Shown: positions 1 through 8,442, numbered from the stretch's first letter. The stretch is 64,000 bases of DNA from Streptomyces acidicola (GCF_009377235.1 NZ_VMNX01000004.1:1-64000), one strand, 5' to 3'. Numbers and translations: made by a program. The notes: generated by a model not told the origin, from the letters alone.

Positions 1-367
1 GGCGGGGCAGGTCGGGCCGGGGTCGCGCGGGCCGCCGGCGAGGCTGTGGACCGTACCAGAGGGCTCCGGAGCTGCACAGCTCCGTGCCACAGAGTGGCAA
101 CTAGTCCTATATGCAGCCCACTTCGGGCGATGGCCGCTGAGATGGCGTTCGGCCACCCGGACGGGGAGATCAGGACGACGGCGTTCGGGAGGCGGTCCTT
201 GACGGCTTGGAGCACCCACCGTCAGGTACTACGCGGCCATGACGACGAGCCCCCGCTGCTGGCCACCGCCCATGCCGGCGCATGTATCGGCACTGCCGTC
301 GGCACGTGGCTTCCCCTAAGCTGGCGGGCCATCAGGTGCACATCCAAGGCAGGGCGGAACAAGAGAT
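1..367. other. non-coding stretch upstream of the SWIM gene
   Basis: No reading frame here has convincing coding character. The only structure I see is a pair of adjacent hairpins at 67-99, listed separately. The window edge may cut an upstream gene, but nothing recognisable reaches into it. Confidence 0.5.
67..99. terminator. two adjacent hairpins, possible terminator
   Basis: CGGAGCTG-CA-CAGCTCCG (67-84) is a perfect 8-bp stem. It is followed immediately by TGCCAC-AGA-GTGGCA (85-99), a perfect 6-bp stem. Two stems back to back with no gap are unlikely by chance. They could terminate transcription coming from left of the window. There is no T-tract, which is usual for streptomycete terminators. 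Confidence 0.4.
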
Positions 368-2053
368 ATGCGCGGCCTCACCGAGGCGAACCTCAAGACG
401 CTGGCCGGTGCCCGTTCCTTCGAGCGTGGGCGTGGATACGTCGACGCTGTCTCCGGGGTCGAGGTCGGTGACGGCTGGGTCACCGCGAGCGTTCACGGTA
501 CGGAACGGTACGAGGTGCAGCTGACGCTGGAGGGAGCCGGCGGGTTGTCCGGTGAGTGCGACTGCCCGTACGGCATGGAGGGCAACTTCTGCAAGCACCT
601 GGTCGCCCTCGGGCTGACAATGCTCGCCCAACGGGAGAGTCTGCCGCGGCAGCGGAAGGCGGCCCGGGACCGTGCACAGGACCTCGATGGGTGGCTGTCC
701 GCGCTGTCCAAGGACGAACTGCTCGCTCTGGTGCGGGAACAGATCGGCGAGGACCCGCAGTTGCGGCGCCGTATGGAACTGCGGGTCGCGAGCGCCCGAG
801 GGGATCTCGCCACAGTCCGAGCCCGTATCCGTGATCTGCTCGACATCGGCGCCTTCGCACAGTACGGGTACGTCGAGTACGCCGATGCCCGCGCCTATGC
901 CGATCAGGCAGGGCAGGCAATTTCCGCGATCCGCGGGCTCACCGGTTCCAGCCGTGCGGTGGACGCGATCACTCTGGCGCGTGAGGCGATGCGACTGCTG
1001 GCCGAGGCGGTCGAGAGCGTCGACGACTCCGACGGCCGGCTCGGCGAGGTCGGCGCTGACCTCGCCGCCGCGCACCTCGACGCGTGCCGCGAGGCGCACC
1101 CCGACCCGGAGGAACTGGCCCGCTGGCTGGTCGGCCACGCGCTCGGCGACATGGACGACGGCCTCACCGATCTTGATCCGCTCGACTACGAGGACATCCT
1201 CGGTGAAGAGGGAATGGCCGTTCTGCGGAGGCTGGCGGTCGAGGCATGGCAGGGCAACCGCCGCGGCTGGGCGGAGAAGTACCTGATGGAGCGTCTGGCC
1301 AAGGCGGGCGGTGATGTCGACGCGGTGATCGCCGTGCACGCGGCCGACCTCTCGCCGAACGGCCATACGCACCTGCTCATCGCCCGCGAGCTGGACACCG
1401 CCCGGCGCCCCGACGAGGCCCTGAGCTGGGCGGAACGCGGCATCGGGGAGGCCAGGGATGCCCGGGAGCTCTCCGCCGTCGACACCGCACTCATCGACTA
1501 CCTGTGCGACCGCTACGCACAGGCGGCCCGGCACCCCGACGCCGTCGCCCTGCGCCGTGACCACTTCAGCGCCCGCCGCTCCCTGCTCACGTACCAGCAA
1601 CTGCGCGCCGCCGCGCGTGCCGCAGACTGCTGGCCTGCCGAGCGCGAGGGCGCACTGACCCAGCTGCGGACCGACACAGGGCGGTGGCAACAGGGTCCGT
1701 ACGGCAGGTCCGTCCTGGTGGACGCCCTGCTCGACGACGAGGACGTCGATGCCGCCTGGCAGGCCGCCACCGACACCGGCGCCCACGACCGGCAGTGGCT
1801 CGCCCTCGCCGACCAGGCCCGGGCCACCCGTCCCGCCGACGCGCTCGGCGTCTACCTGCGCCTGGCCGAGCCGCTGACCCGGGAGACCGGCAACACGGTC
1901 TACGAGCGGCTTGTCAGCCTGCTGCTGAGCATCCGGGACTGCCACCGCCGCCTGGGCACGCCGGACGATTTCACCGGGTATGTCACCGTCCTGCGCACCG
2001 CCCAGAAACGCAAGCGGAACCTGATGCGTCTGATGGACGAGCACAGTCTGTGA
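368..2053 (+). CDS. SWIM zinc finger family protein
   Basis: A 561-aa protein of the SWIM zinc-finger family, a domain believed to bind DNA or protein; the role of these actinobacterial members is not established. The zinc ligands are visible as C64-x-C66-x8-C75-x-H77, inside a segment preceded by a short beta-rich N-terminal part. The remaining roughly 480 residues are alanine-, arginine- and leucine-rich and look entirely helical, as in helical-repeat scaffolds. The length is normal for stand-alone actinobacterial SWIM proteins. The ATG is the first in frame and lacks a strong ribosome binding site. SWIM genes often sit beside a SNF2-type helicase, but none is present here. It converges on the hydrolase gene with a 38-bp gap. 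Confidence 0.88.
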   Translation: MRGLTEANLKTLAGARSFERGRGYVDAVSGVEVGDGWVTASVHGTERYEVQLTLEGAGGLSGECDCPYGMEGNFCKHLVALGLTMLAQRESLPRQRKAARDRAQDLDGWLSALSKDELLALVREQIGEDPQLRRRMELRVASARGDLATVRARIRDLLDIGAFAQYGYVEYADARAYADQAGQAISAIRGLTGSSRAVDAITLAREAMRLLAEAVESVDDSDGRLGEVGADLAAAHLDACREAHPDPEELARWLVGHALGDMDDGLTDLDPLDYEDILGEEGMAVLRRLAVEAWQGNRRGWAEKYLMERLAKAGGDVDAVIAVHAADLSPNGHTHLLIARELDTARRPDEALSWAERGIGEARDARELSAVDTALIDYLCDRYAQAARHPDAVALRRDHFSARRSLLTYQQLRAAARAADCWPAEREGALTQLRTDTGRWQQGPYGRSVLVDALLDDEDVDAAWQAATDTGAHDRQWLALADQARATRPADALGVYLRLAEPLTRETGNTVYERLVSLLLSIRDCHRRLGTPDDFTGYVTVLRTAQKRKRNLMRLMDEHSL

Positions 2054-2091
2054 GCCACGAGACGGTGCTTTTGCAGCTTGAGGCTGGCGGC

Positions 2092-3051
2092 TTACTTGGA
2101 CTCGACTCGTCCGAGCGGGTTGGGGTCGGCCGTCAGCGCGTCACGCGCCGCCTGCCAGGCGGAATCCCCGGGGTAGAGCTCGGAGCGGAGGTAGGCGCAG
2201 GTGAGCCGCTGAACTGTGGACACTCGTTCGGGGTTCTCGTCCGTGGTCTCGGCGACGTCGTATCCGGCGACTCCGCCGAGCCCGTGCTCCGCGTCGAACA
2301 GAGTGAGCAGTGATTTGGGGCCGGGGGAGAGGAAGTACGGGTCGGTGTGCCAGTCCGGGCCACGGACCGTCAGGTGGGCAGAGCTGTCCTTGTCGCCGGC
2401 GACCACGAGCGCGGGCGTTGTCATCGTGGAGAAGTCCGTGGTCAGGAAGAACGAATAGTTCTCGGCCACGAACTCGGTGACGGCATCACCGCCCCGGCCG
2501 GGCGCGGCAAGCAGTACACCCGCCTTGATGCGGGAGTCGGCCAGGTTCGCTTCCGTACCGTCGTCGGGATCGGTGAGCCGGGCGCCCAGTAGCAGGCTCG
2601 CGGTGTGCCCGCCCATCGAGTGCCCGGCCACGGCGACCCTGCTGGGGTCCAGGCGCCCGAGGAGTTGCGGGACGGCGGCCTCGATCTCGTCGAGCCGGTC
2701 GAGGATGTGCTGCATGTCCTCGGCCCGTGATCGCCAGTACAGAGGCGCCCCGGGGGTATCGGGATCCAGGCTCAGCGTCCTGGAGCTCAGATGGGTGGGC
2801 TGGATCACGACGAAGCCGTGCGCCGCCCAGAAGTTGGCGAGGGGAGCGTAGCCGTTCAGTGAGGAGAGGTGGTTCGAGTAGCCCTGGCCGTGCGAGAGGA
2901 GGATGACTGGCAGATCGTTCCCGGTCACGGGCGCGGAGACTCGTAGCTGCAGGTCCACGGCCCGGCCGGGAGTCGGCAGCACTACCGGACTGACCGAGAG
3001 GACGGGAGTGGGCGAGCTGGAGGGGTCGGCTGTGTAAGCCGGTTCAGTCAT
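2092..3051 (-). CDS. alpha/beta hydrolase (chlorophyllase/dienelactone hydrolase-like)
   Basis: A 319-aa predicted cytoplasmic serine hydrolase without a signal peptide. The nucleophile elbow is GHSMGG, about residue 167, and the oxyanion-side segment ILLSHGQGYSNH lies near residue 55. Late in the protein, AGDKDSS and DAEHGLGG fit the acid and the catalytic histidine. The N-terminal beta-sandwich-like segment and overall layout resemble chlorophyllase-type or dienelactone-hydrolase-like enzymes; the substrate cannot be read. It is divergent from a TetR regulator, and the 170-bp gap carries palindromes that probably control both genes. The regulator and hydrolase therefore likely form one small inducible unit, perhaps against an ester-type compound. 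Confidence 0.85.
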   Translation of the reverse strand: MTEPAYTADPSSSPTPVLSVSPVVLPTPGRAVDLQLRVSAPVTGNDLPVILLSHGQGYSNHLSSLNGYAPLANFWAAHGFVVIQPTHLSSRTLSLDPDTPGAPLYWRSRAEDMQHILDRLDEIEAAVPQLLGRLDPSRVAVAGHSMGGHTASLLLGARLTDPDDGTEANLADSRIKAGVLLAAPGRGGDAVTEFVAENYSFFLTTDFSTMTTPALVVAGDKDSSAHLTVRGPDWHTDPYFLSPGPKSLLTLFDAEHGLGGVAGYDVAETTDENPERVSTVQRLTCAYLRSELYPGDSAWQAARDALTADPNPLGRVESK

Positions 3052-3135
3052 GGTGCGTGTCCTTTTCGAGGGCCTCTGCCTCTGCTGCCGGTCTCATTCG
3101 GCCGGCGGCGGGGGAGGCGGTCAGGAGCGTCCGGC

Positions 3136-3190
3136 TTCAGCTAAGCTGAACCGGAGCGTTGTTCCGATTAATATACGGAACAGTGTTCCG
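3136..3190. promoter_or_regulatory. palindromic operator cluster between hydrolase and TetR genes
   Basis: TTCAGCTAAGCTGAA (3136-3150) is a perfect 15-base palindrome. CGGAACAGTGTTCCG (3176-3190) is a second perfect 15-base palindrome. Between them, CGGAGCGTTGTTCCG (3152-3166) matches the second at 12 of 15 positions. The pair of CGGAACA/TGTTCCG boxes has the size and spacing of TetR-family operators. It ends 31 bases before the regulator start and straddles the only AT-rich stretch (ATTAATATA), a plausible -10 region. I infer autorepression and control of the divergent hydrolase. Confidence 0.65.
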
Positions 3191-3221
3191 TTTCGTCAAT
3201 GGCCGTCGGAAGGAGAGCACT

Positions 3222-3818
3222 GTGTCCCCTGAAAGCCAGTCCGGGGAGGTGCCGGCCCGAAGCAAGCGGGCCGACGCGGTGCGCAACCAGCAGACGCTGC
3301 TCGCCGCTGCCGCTGAGGTGTTCGTCACCTCCGGCGTCGACGCGCCGATCCGTGAGATCGCGGCCAGGGCGGGCGTCGGGATGGGGACGATCTACCGCCA
3401 CTTCCCGACTCGGGCTGATCTCGTCGTCGCCGTCTACCGCCACCAGGTCGAGGCATGCGCCGAGGCCGGCCCGAACCTGCTGGACAGTGCCGGCTCCCCG
3501 CTCGCGGCACTCCGTCAGTGGGTCGACCTCTTCGTGGATTTCCTGGTCACGAAGCACGGACTCGCCAACGCGCTGCAATCGGACAGCAGCGGCTTCGAGG
3601 CGCTGCACGCCTACTTCCTCGACCGCCTGGTGCCCGTCTGTGAGCAGTTGCTCGACGCCGCGGTCGACGCCGGTGAAGTCAGGCCCGGTACGCACGCCTA
3701 CGAACTGATGCGCGGTATCGGCAACCTCTGCATCGGACGTGACAGTGATCCCCGCTACGACCCCCGCCGATTGGTCGAACTGCTGCTTCAGGGACTACAG
3801 CGACCGCAGTCGTCCTGA
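3222..3818 (+). CDS. TetR/AcrR family transcriptional regulator
   Basis: A 198-aa regulator. The N-terminal helix-turn-helix is clear: VRNQQTLLAAAAEVF, then IREIAARAGVGMGTIYRHFP, the TetR recognition helix signature. The rest is a helical ligand-binding and dimerisation domain. I chose the GTG at 3222 because AAGGAG lies just upstream with good spacing; a longer in-frame ATG at 3159 would place the operator palindromes inside the gene. It is divergent from the hydrolase, with operator-like palindromes in the shared promoter, so the hydrolase is its probable target. Effector unknown. Confidence 0.9.
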   Translation: MSPESQSGEVPARSKRADAVRNQQTLLAAAAEVFVTSGVDAPIREIAARAGVGMGTIYRHFPTRADLVVAVYRHQVEACAEAGPNLLDSAGSPLAALRQWVDLFVDFLVTKHGLANALQSDSSGFEALHAYFLDRLVPVCEQLLDAAVDAGEVRPGTHAYELMRGIGNLCIGRDSDPRYDPRRLVELLLQGLQRPQSS

Positions 3819-3942
3819 GCCACGTACTGGACCCACCCTCGGGCCGTGCTGGCGAGCCCGGACGTTGGACCTTCCTGCCGTTTGGTCCTGGCGCTGGTCC
3901 GTCCTGCCGTTCGCTCCGTCCTGGCGTCGAGCGCCCGTGCCG

Positions 3943-4491
3943 TCAGTCGGAGACAACGTGGAGGATCGCCGTGCCGTCCTCGCCGGTCGTGGCCTGGATC
4001 ACCACCGCGCCGGGCTGGGGGCTCGGGCGGGTGGCGTTCACCAGGCCACCGCAGGAATGGTCGCCCCCGTTGCTGCGGAGGACCGTGATGCACCCTTGCC
4101 CGGTTCCGGTCGCTCCACCCTTGGACTGGCTGTGGCCCGACCGCACCGTGTATTCGACCTTGTTCGCGCCGACCTCGGTCACGGACAGCGTCGCCGGACC
4201 GGCCGGGCCCTGGAAACGGATCGTCACCGGCTCGGATACCGCGATCTCGCAGTTGCCATCCGCGCAGGCGCCGACACCACGCCCGTCCGCCGCCGACACC
4301 GGTGGCTCCCCCGAAGAGGGCTGCCCGGAAGGGGACTTGGAGGTCCACCAATTGGGTGAGGACGCCTCGTCTCCCTCGTCCGGGCTGCAGCCGGTCATCG
4401 TCAGGGCGACCAGTGCCGCGACCACGATGCCCGTTCCCCACTGATACGAACGCTCTCCTCGCCGCCTGCGTGTCGATGTCGTCGTGGTCAT
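3943..4491 (-). CDS. putative lipoprotein
   Basis: A 182-aa protein with an arginine-rich N-terminus (TRRRRGERS), a hydrophobic segment and a lipobox LTMTGC at about residues 29-34, so it is probably a membrane-anchored lipoprotein facing outward. A serine/proline/glycine-rich linker follows. The C-terminal part has paired cysteines (GACADGNCE, GQGCIT, HSCGG) and reads as a small beta-rich domain. I do not recognise a named family. The ATG at 4491 has GGGAAG seven bases upstream; a longer in-frame extension to 4764 has no such support and would bury the signal sequence. Confidence 0.75.
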   Translation of the reverse strand: MTTTTSTRRRRGERSYQWGTGIVVAALVALTMTGCSPDEGDEASSPNWWTSKSPSGQPSSGEPPVSAADGRGVGACADGNCEIAVSEPVTIRFQGPAGPATLSVTEVGANKVEYTVRSGHSQSKGGATGTGQGCITVLRSNGGDHSCGGLVNATRPSPQPGAVVIQATTGEDGTAILHVVSD

Positions 4492-4720
4492 GGTGCTTCC
4501 CTGCCATTCCGGCGTGCCTGGTTCGGTGTTCAGCGGCCAGTCTTCCCTCTTGCCAGCGGCGTCGGGCGCTGCGACAGCAGGAAGGACAGGGACGTACACC
4601 CAGGAGGGTGAACCGGCGGCGATACTGTCGTGAGTGAGGCAACGGCTCTCCGGGCAGATCGTGCCGGTCGCAGCCTCAGTCCTCAACAAATTGCTGTGAA
4701 CAGCACGTTCCCAACAGACC

Positions 4721-5083
4721 CTAGCCCGCCCTCTCCTCCATGCCGTGAGCGATCGACCGCTCACGGCCCCAGGCGGCCAGTGGCTGGAGTGCGTCGTTGA
4801 GGCGCCTGCCGTCGTCGGTCAGCGAGTACTCGACGCGGGGCGGCACCTCGTCGTAGGAGACGCGGTGCACGATGCCGTCCGCCTCCAACTCGCGCAGGTG
4901 CGACGCCAGCACCTTCTCGGTGATCCCCGGAAGCAGCCGCCGCAGCTCGCCGAAACGGCGGAAAGGCTGCTCATGGAGCGCCCAGAGGATCAGCACCTTC
5001 CACTTGCCGCCGATGACCTCCATCGCCATGTCGATCCCGCAGACGTGTCCGTCCGGTGCGCCCGGCCGGTTCAGCGTTGCCAT
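4721..5083 (-). CDS. HxlR family transcriptional regulator
   Basis: A winged-helix regulator of about 120 aa. Family hallmarks are the early cysteine in HVCGIDMAMEVIGGKWK, then FGELRRLLPGITEKVLASHL and the wing segment VEYSLTDDGRRL. In several HxlR-family sensors the N-terminal cysteine is redox-reactive, so sensing of electrophiles or quinones is possible; that is inference. The ATG at 5083 follows a purine-rich GAAGGGTGGGG; an in-frame start 22 codons earlier is also open. It is divergent from an imine-reductase-like gene across a 116-bp gap containing a perfect palindrome at 5154-5165. Confidence 0.88.
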   Translation of the reverse strand: MATLNRPGAPDGHVCGIDMAMEVIGGKWKVLILWALHEQPFRRFGELRRLLPGITEKVLASHLRELEADGIVHRVSYDEVPPRVEYSLTDDGRRLNDALQPLAAWGRERSIAHGMEERAG

Positions 5084-5153
5084 ACCCCACCCTTCCGCAT
5101 CCGTCGGCACCCTTCCGACGTGCTCGCTAACCCCAAGGTAACCACCCACTCCG

Positions 5154-5165
5154 AAGTACGTACTT
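5154..5165. promoter_or_regulatory. candidate HxlR operator palindrome
   Basis: AAGTACGTACTT is a perfect 12-base palindrome, 35 bases before the oxidoreductase start and 71 before the regulator start. AGTAC/GTACT half-sites are common in promoters controlled by HxlR-type regulators, and the adjacent gene encodes one. Binding is inferred from position and symmetry. Confidence 0.55.
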
Positions 5166-5199
5166 GATCATCTCCGGGCCTGTGACCAGCCTGATCGGC

Positions 5200-6087
5200 A
5201 TGACACAGAACACCGTTGAGAAGACCAGGACCTCCGTCACGATCCTCGGCCTCGGCGCGATGGGCACCGCGCTGGCCCGTACCTGGCTTGCCGCCGGCCA
5301 CCCGCTCGCCGTCTGGAACCGCACCCCGGCCCGCGCCGCGGTGCTCGCCGCCGAAGGCGCCAGGGCCGCTGACAGCGCCGCCGAAGCCGTCGCAGCGAAC
5401 AGCCTCGTCATCGCCTGCCTGCTGGACGACGCCTCGGTCGACGAGGCACTGGCCGGCACCGACCTGGCCGGCAGGGACCTGGTCAACCTGACCACCAGCA
5501 CCCCTGCTCAGGCCCGCGCTCGCGCCGAGTGGGCCCGCGAGCGCGGCGCCCGCTACCTGGACGGCGGGATCATGGCGGTCCCCCCGATGATCGGCGTCCC
5601 TGAAGCCGGCGGTTACGTCTTCTACAGCGGCTCGCGGGAGCTGTTCGAGCGGCACCAGGAGACTCTGGGCGTTCCGGTCGGCACCAGGTACGTCGGCGAG
5701 GACGCGGGCTTTGCGGCCCTGTACGACGTGGCCCTGCTCAGCGCCATGTACGGGATGTTCGCCGGAGCCGCACATGCCTTCGCCCTGATCCGCAAGGAGG
5801 ACATCGACCCCGCCTCGCTCGCTCCGCTGCTCGCCGACTGGCTCGTCGCGATGGCCCCGTCGGTTCACCAGACCGCCGGCCAACTGCGAAGCGGCGACTA
5901 CACCAAGGGCGTCGTCTCCCATCTCGCGATGCAGGTGGCCGGTATGCCGACCTTCGTGAGCACCGCCGAGGGGCAGGGCGTGAGCCCGGAACTGCTCAGC
6001 CCCTACTTCGAGCTGATGCGCCGCCGCCTGTCCGAAGGCAGCGGCGAGGAGGGCCTGACGGGCGTGATCGACCTACTGGTGCACTGA
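5200..6087 (+). CDS. NAD(P)-dependent oxidoreductase, imine-reductase-like
   Basis: A 295-aa enzyme of the beta-hydroxyacid dehydrogenase/imine reductase group. ILGLGAMGTALA is the dinucleotide-binding loop, VWNRTPARA fits NADP preference, and the middle carries GGIMAVPPMIG and YVGEDAGFAALYD, which resemble imine reductases rather than 6-phosphogluconate or hydroxyisobutyrate dehydrogenases. Imine reductases use NADPH to reduce C=N bonds, usually as domain-swapped dimers; the physiological substrate is unknown. The ATG at 5200 fits the family N-terminus, and the twelve preceding in-frame codons look like leader sequence. Control by the divergent HxlR regulator is likely. Confidence 0.82.
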   Translation: MTQNTVEKTRTSVTILGLGAMGTALARTWLAAGHPLAVWNRTPARAAVLAAEGARAADSAAEAVAANSLVIACLLDDASVDEALAGTDLAGRDLVNLTTSTPAQARARAEWARERGARYLDGGIMAVPPMIGVPEAGGYVFYSGSRELFERHQETLGVPVGTRYVGEDAGFAALYDVALLSAMYGMFAGAAHAFALIRKEDIDPASLAPLLADWLVAMAPSVHQTAGQLRSGDYTKGVVSHLAMQVAGMPTFVSTAEGQGVSPELLSPYFELMRRRLSEGSGEEGLTGVIDLLVH

Positions 6088-6122
6088 CCGATCGACCGCT
6101 TGAAGCACTGGGACGGTACCGC

Positions 6123-6422
6123 TCACCACGGTTCTTCGAACGTGCTGCCGAGGTGCTGGAGGAGGCCTTCGCGCTGCTCGGCCGTGGCCAGGACCATGAC
6201 ATCGTCGATGGACTTGGGGCGGAAATCGGGGCCGTGGTCGACGCAGCGGAAGGACCGGGGATCGTCGTCGGGGCTGAGTGCTTCGATGGCGGCCTGGGGC
6301 GCGCACATGTCGAGGTAGTCGTTCGACATCTGCTCTACGACGAAGGAGAGCTCTTTGCCGTTGCGTTCTATGTGAGAGCGCGGCCTCGGTCCTTCGAGTG
6401 CGAGCGATTGGTTTTTCGCCAT
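6123..6422 (-). CDS. hypothetical protein
   Basis: A roughly 99-aa protein beginning MAKNQSLALEG, without signal peptide or membrane segment. It is acidic and charged, with a central segment VVEQMSNDYLDMCAPQAA and a C-terminal DDVMVLATAEQREGLLQHL that looks helical. I do not recognise a family. An in-frame start eleven codons upstream (6455) is possible. It converges on the imine-reductase-like gene with a 35-bp gap. Codon third positions are mostly G or C, which supports coding. Confidence 0.5.
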   Translation of the reverse strand: MAKNQSLALEGPRPRSHIERNGKELSFVVEQMSNDYLDMCAPQAAIEALSPDDDPRSFRCVDHGPDFRPKSIDDVMVLATAEQREGLLQHLGSTFEEPW

Positions 6423-6608
6423 GGCTTCATCCTGCCAGTCGGAGAACTGTCCCAAGGCGGCATCGTTGCCTCGTGAGCGGTGCCGGAACCGGCCATGGCG
6501 ACGGTCGAGAGCATACGTTCGGGCACCTTGCGCCGACCAAAGCTGACATGCTCACACCTGGTCCCTGGTTTCCGAGTCCCGTCCCGCACACGGAAGGAAC
6601 GACGGCCC

Positions 6609-7916
6609 GTGTTCGCACGCATGCCCCGCCGCACTCCAGGCACTCTGCTCGCCCTCACCGCCGCCCTGCTCACCGGACTGCTCGCTCTGTTGGCCACGCA
6701 CCCCTCGACCGCCGCGCCGCCGGGCTCGGACGGGGCCTGGACCGGCACCTGGGCGTCCGGGGTGAGCGGAGTTCCGGCCAGTATCGACACCGTCTTCACG
6801 GACCAGACCGTCCGCCAGATCGTGCACACCAGTGTCCCCGGACACAGGGTCCGGGTCCGACTGACCAACGAGTACGGCACGAAGCCTCTGGTCGTCGGCG
6901 AGGCACGCCTCGCGCTCGGCGCCGACGGACCGACGGGCACCGAGATCGTGCCGGACAGCGATCGCGTCCTGCGCTTCGGCGGCCGCCCGTCCGTCACCCT
7001 CGCACCGGGCGAGCGGCGCTGGAGCGACCCGGTCGCCCTGCGCACCCCAGCCGCCGCGGACCTGGTCGTCAGCTTCCACCTCCCGCACCGGACGCGCGCC
7101 ACGACCGTCCACTCCAGTGCCTTCGAGCGGACGTACGTCGCCGCGGGCAACGTCACGGGCAAGCCGAGCGTGGAGCCGACCACGACCACGGCGAGTTGGT
7201 ACTTCCTGTCCGGGGTGAGCGTGACCGGCGGCGCCGCACGCTCCTCCCTGGTCGCCTTCGGGGACTCGATCACCGACGGAGCCGTCACGGAGACCGGCGC
7301 CAACCACCGCTGGCCGGACCTGCTGGCCGAGCGCCTTCGCCAGGACCCCGCACTGGCCCGGATCGGCGTCCTGAACACCGGCATCGGGGGCAACCGCCTG
7401 CTGCGCGACCCGAACCCGCCCACGGGCAATCCGGCCGAGACGTTCGCCGCGTACTTCGGCGAGGCCGGTCTCAAGCGCTTCGACCGCGACGTCACCTCCC
7501 AGCCGGGCGCCCGCTACGCGATCGTCCTGATCGGCGTCAACGACCTCGGCCACCCTGGGAACATCGCCCCCGCCGATGAGGAAGTCACGGCCGCGGACCT
7601 CATCGCCGGGTACCGGAAGCTCATCCAGCGCGCCCACGATCACGGGCTGAAGATCTTCGGCGCCACGATCCTGCCCTTCGAGGGCGACACCCTGAACTTC
7701 TACACGCCCGGGCGGGAGGCGGCCCGGCAGACCGTGAACCAGTGGATCCGCACCAGCGGCGCCTATGACGGTGTCGTCGACTTCGACGCCGCGGTACGCG
7801 ACCCCGAGCACCCCGGCCGACTGCTTCCGGCGTACGACAGCGGCGACCACCTCCACCCGAACGACGCAGGCATGGCCGCGATGGCCCGGGCGGTACCGCT
7901 GCACCTGTTCCGCTGA
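6609..7916 (+). CDS. secreted SGNH/GDSL hydrolase
   Basis: A 435-aa exported esterase or lipase-type enzyme. The N-terminus has arginines, a long hydrophobic core (LLALTAALLTGLLALLA) and an Ala-rich cleavage region, a Sec signal peptide. The SGNH blocks are all visible: VAFGDSITDGA (block I, nucleophile Ser), the glycine in NTGIGGNRLL (block II), VLIGVNDLG (block III) and the C-terminal DHLHPNDAG with the Asp-x-x-His pair (block V). A beta-rich domain of about 180 residues precedes the catalytic domain. The GTG at 6609 has GGAAGGAAC at good distance; the internal ATG at 6621 is badly spaced. Probable substrates are acyl esters or acetylated polysaccharides. Confidence 0.9.
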   Translation: MFARMPRRTPGTLLALTAALLTGLLALLATHPSTAAPPGSDGAWTGTWASGVSGVPASIDTVFTDQTVRQIVHTSVPGHRVRVRLTNEYGTKPLVVGEARLALGADGPTGTEIVPDSDRVLRFGGRPSVTLAPGERRWSDPVALRTPAAADLVVSFHLPHRTRATTVHSSAFERTYVAAGNVTGKPSVEPTTTTASWYFLSGVSVTGGAARSSLVAFGDSITDGAVTETGANHRWPDLLAERLRQDPALARIGVLNTGIGGNRLLRDPNPPTGNPAETFAAYFGEAGLKRFDRDVTSQPGARYAIVLIGVNDLGHPGNIAPADEEVTAADLIAGYRKLIQRAHDHGLKIFGATILPFEGDTLNFYTPGREAARQTVNQWIRTSGAYDGVVDFDAAVRDPEHPGRLLPAYDSGDHLHPNDAGMAAMARAVPLHLFR

Positions 7917-7974
7917 TCGCTCCCAGTGCGGCGGTGGTGATGGGCGCCTCGGGGTGAGCTGCGTGGCGGGTGGC

Positions 7975-8442
7975 TCAGGCGGCGTACACCCTGCCCTGCT
8001 TCACGACGAAGTCTGTCGGCTGTGAGCAGCCGAGGGACGGTGTGAGCAGCAGGCTCACGGTGAGCGGGGCGGGCTCGGTGCCGGCGGTCGAGAACTGGCA
8101 GACGGCACCGGTGCCCGTGAGCGGATACCAGAACCAGCCGTTCACGTCGCCCACGGTCACGCGGTCCGACTCCTTCCAGGCGCCACCCGCCCGTGTGTAG
8201 ACCTGGAGGAGCACAGAGGCGGCGTACTCGTCCTCCGTCGAACGCTGCGCGGTCAGGGTGATCTTGTAGTCGGTTCCGAGGACAGAAGAGGCGATCTGTC
8301 GTGTCTGCTGCGCGTCCGCGTCCGCGTCCGCGTTCGTGTTCGCGTTCGAGGCGCCGGCACCGGTGCCTCCGAGGACAGCTGCCATCAGGACGGTGAGCGC
8401 TGCGGCCGCGCCGCGGCGGGCGTGTGTGCGAGGCAAGCTCAT
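7975..8442 (-). CDS. secreted hypothetical protein
   Basis: A 155-aa protein with a clear Sec signal peptide (RTHARRGAAAALTVLMAAVLGG) and no later membrane segment, so it is probably released. The mature start is a low-complexity Asn/Asp/Ala run (NANTNADADADA) encoded by a hexanucleotide repeat. A compact domain with two cysteines (GAVCQF, SLGCSQ) and several aromatic residues (NGWFWYPL) follows, likely beta-rich. I do not recognise a family. The ATG at 8442 is preceded by GGGGGATCAC, a good ribosome binding site. Confidence 0.7.
   Translation of the reverse strand: MSLPRTHARRGAAAALTVLMAAVLGGTGAGASNANTNADADADAQQTRQIASSVLGTDYKITLTAQRSTEDEYAASVLLQVYTRAGGAWKESDRVTVGDVNGWFWYPLTGTGAVCQFSTAGTEPAPLTVSLLLTPSLGCSQPTDFVVKQGRVYAA
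8312..8347 (-). repeat. hexanucleotide repeat inside the secreted protein gene
   Basis: Six tandem 6-base units, three exact GCGTCC followed by GCGTTC, GTGTTC and GCGTTC on the + strand. On the coding strand they encode alternating Asp/Asn and Ala or Thr just after the signal peptide. Copy-number change would lengthen or shorten the linker without shifting frame. Confidence 0.75.

Noticed and set aside
332-2044. 570-codon open frame on the minus strand opposite the SWIM gene
   Set aside because: It is an antisense shadow of a GC-rich gene: valine/glycine/alanine/arginine-rich, without known domains or ribosome binding site. The plus strand has the SWIM motif.
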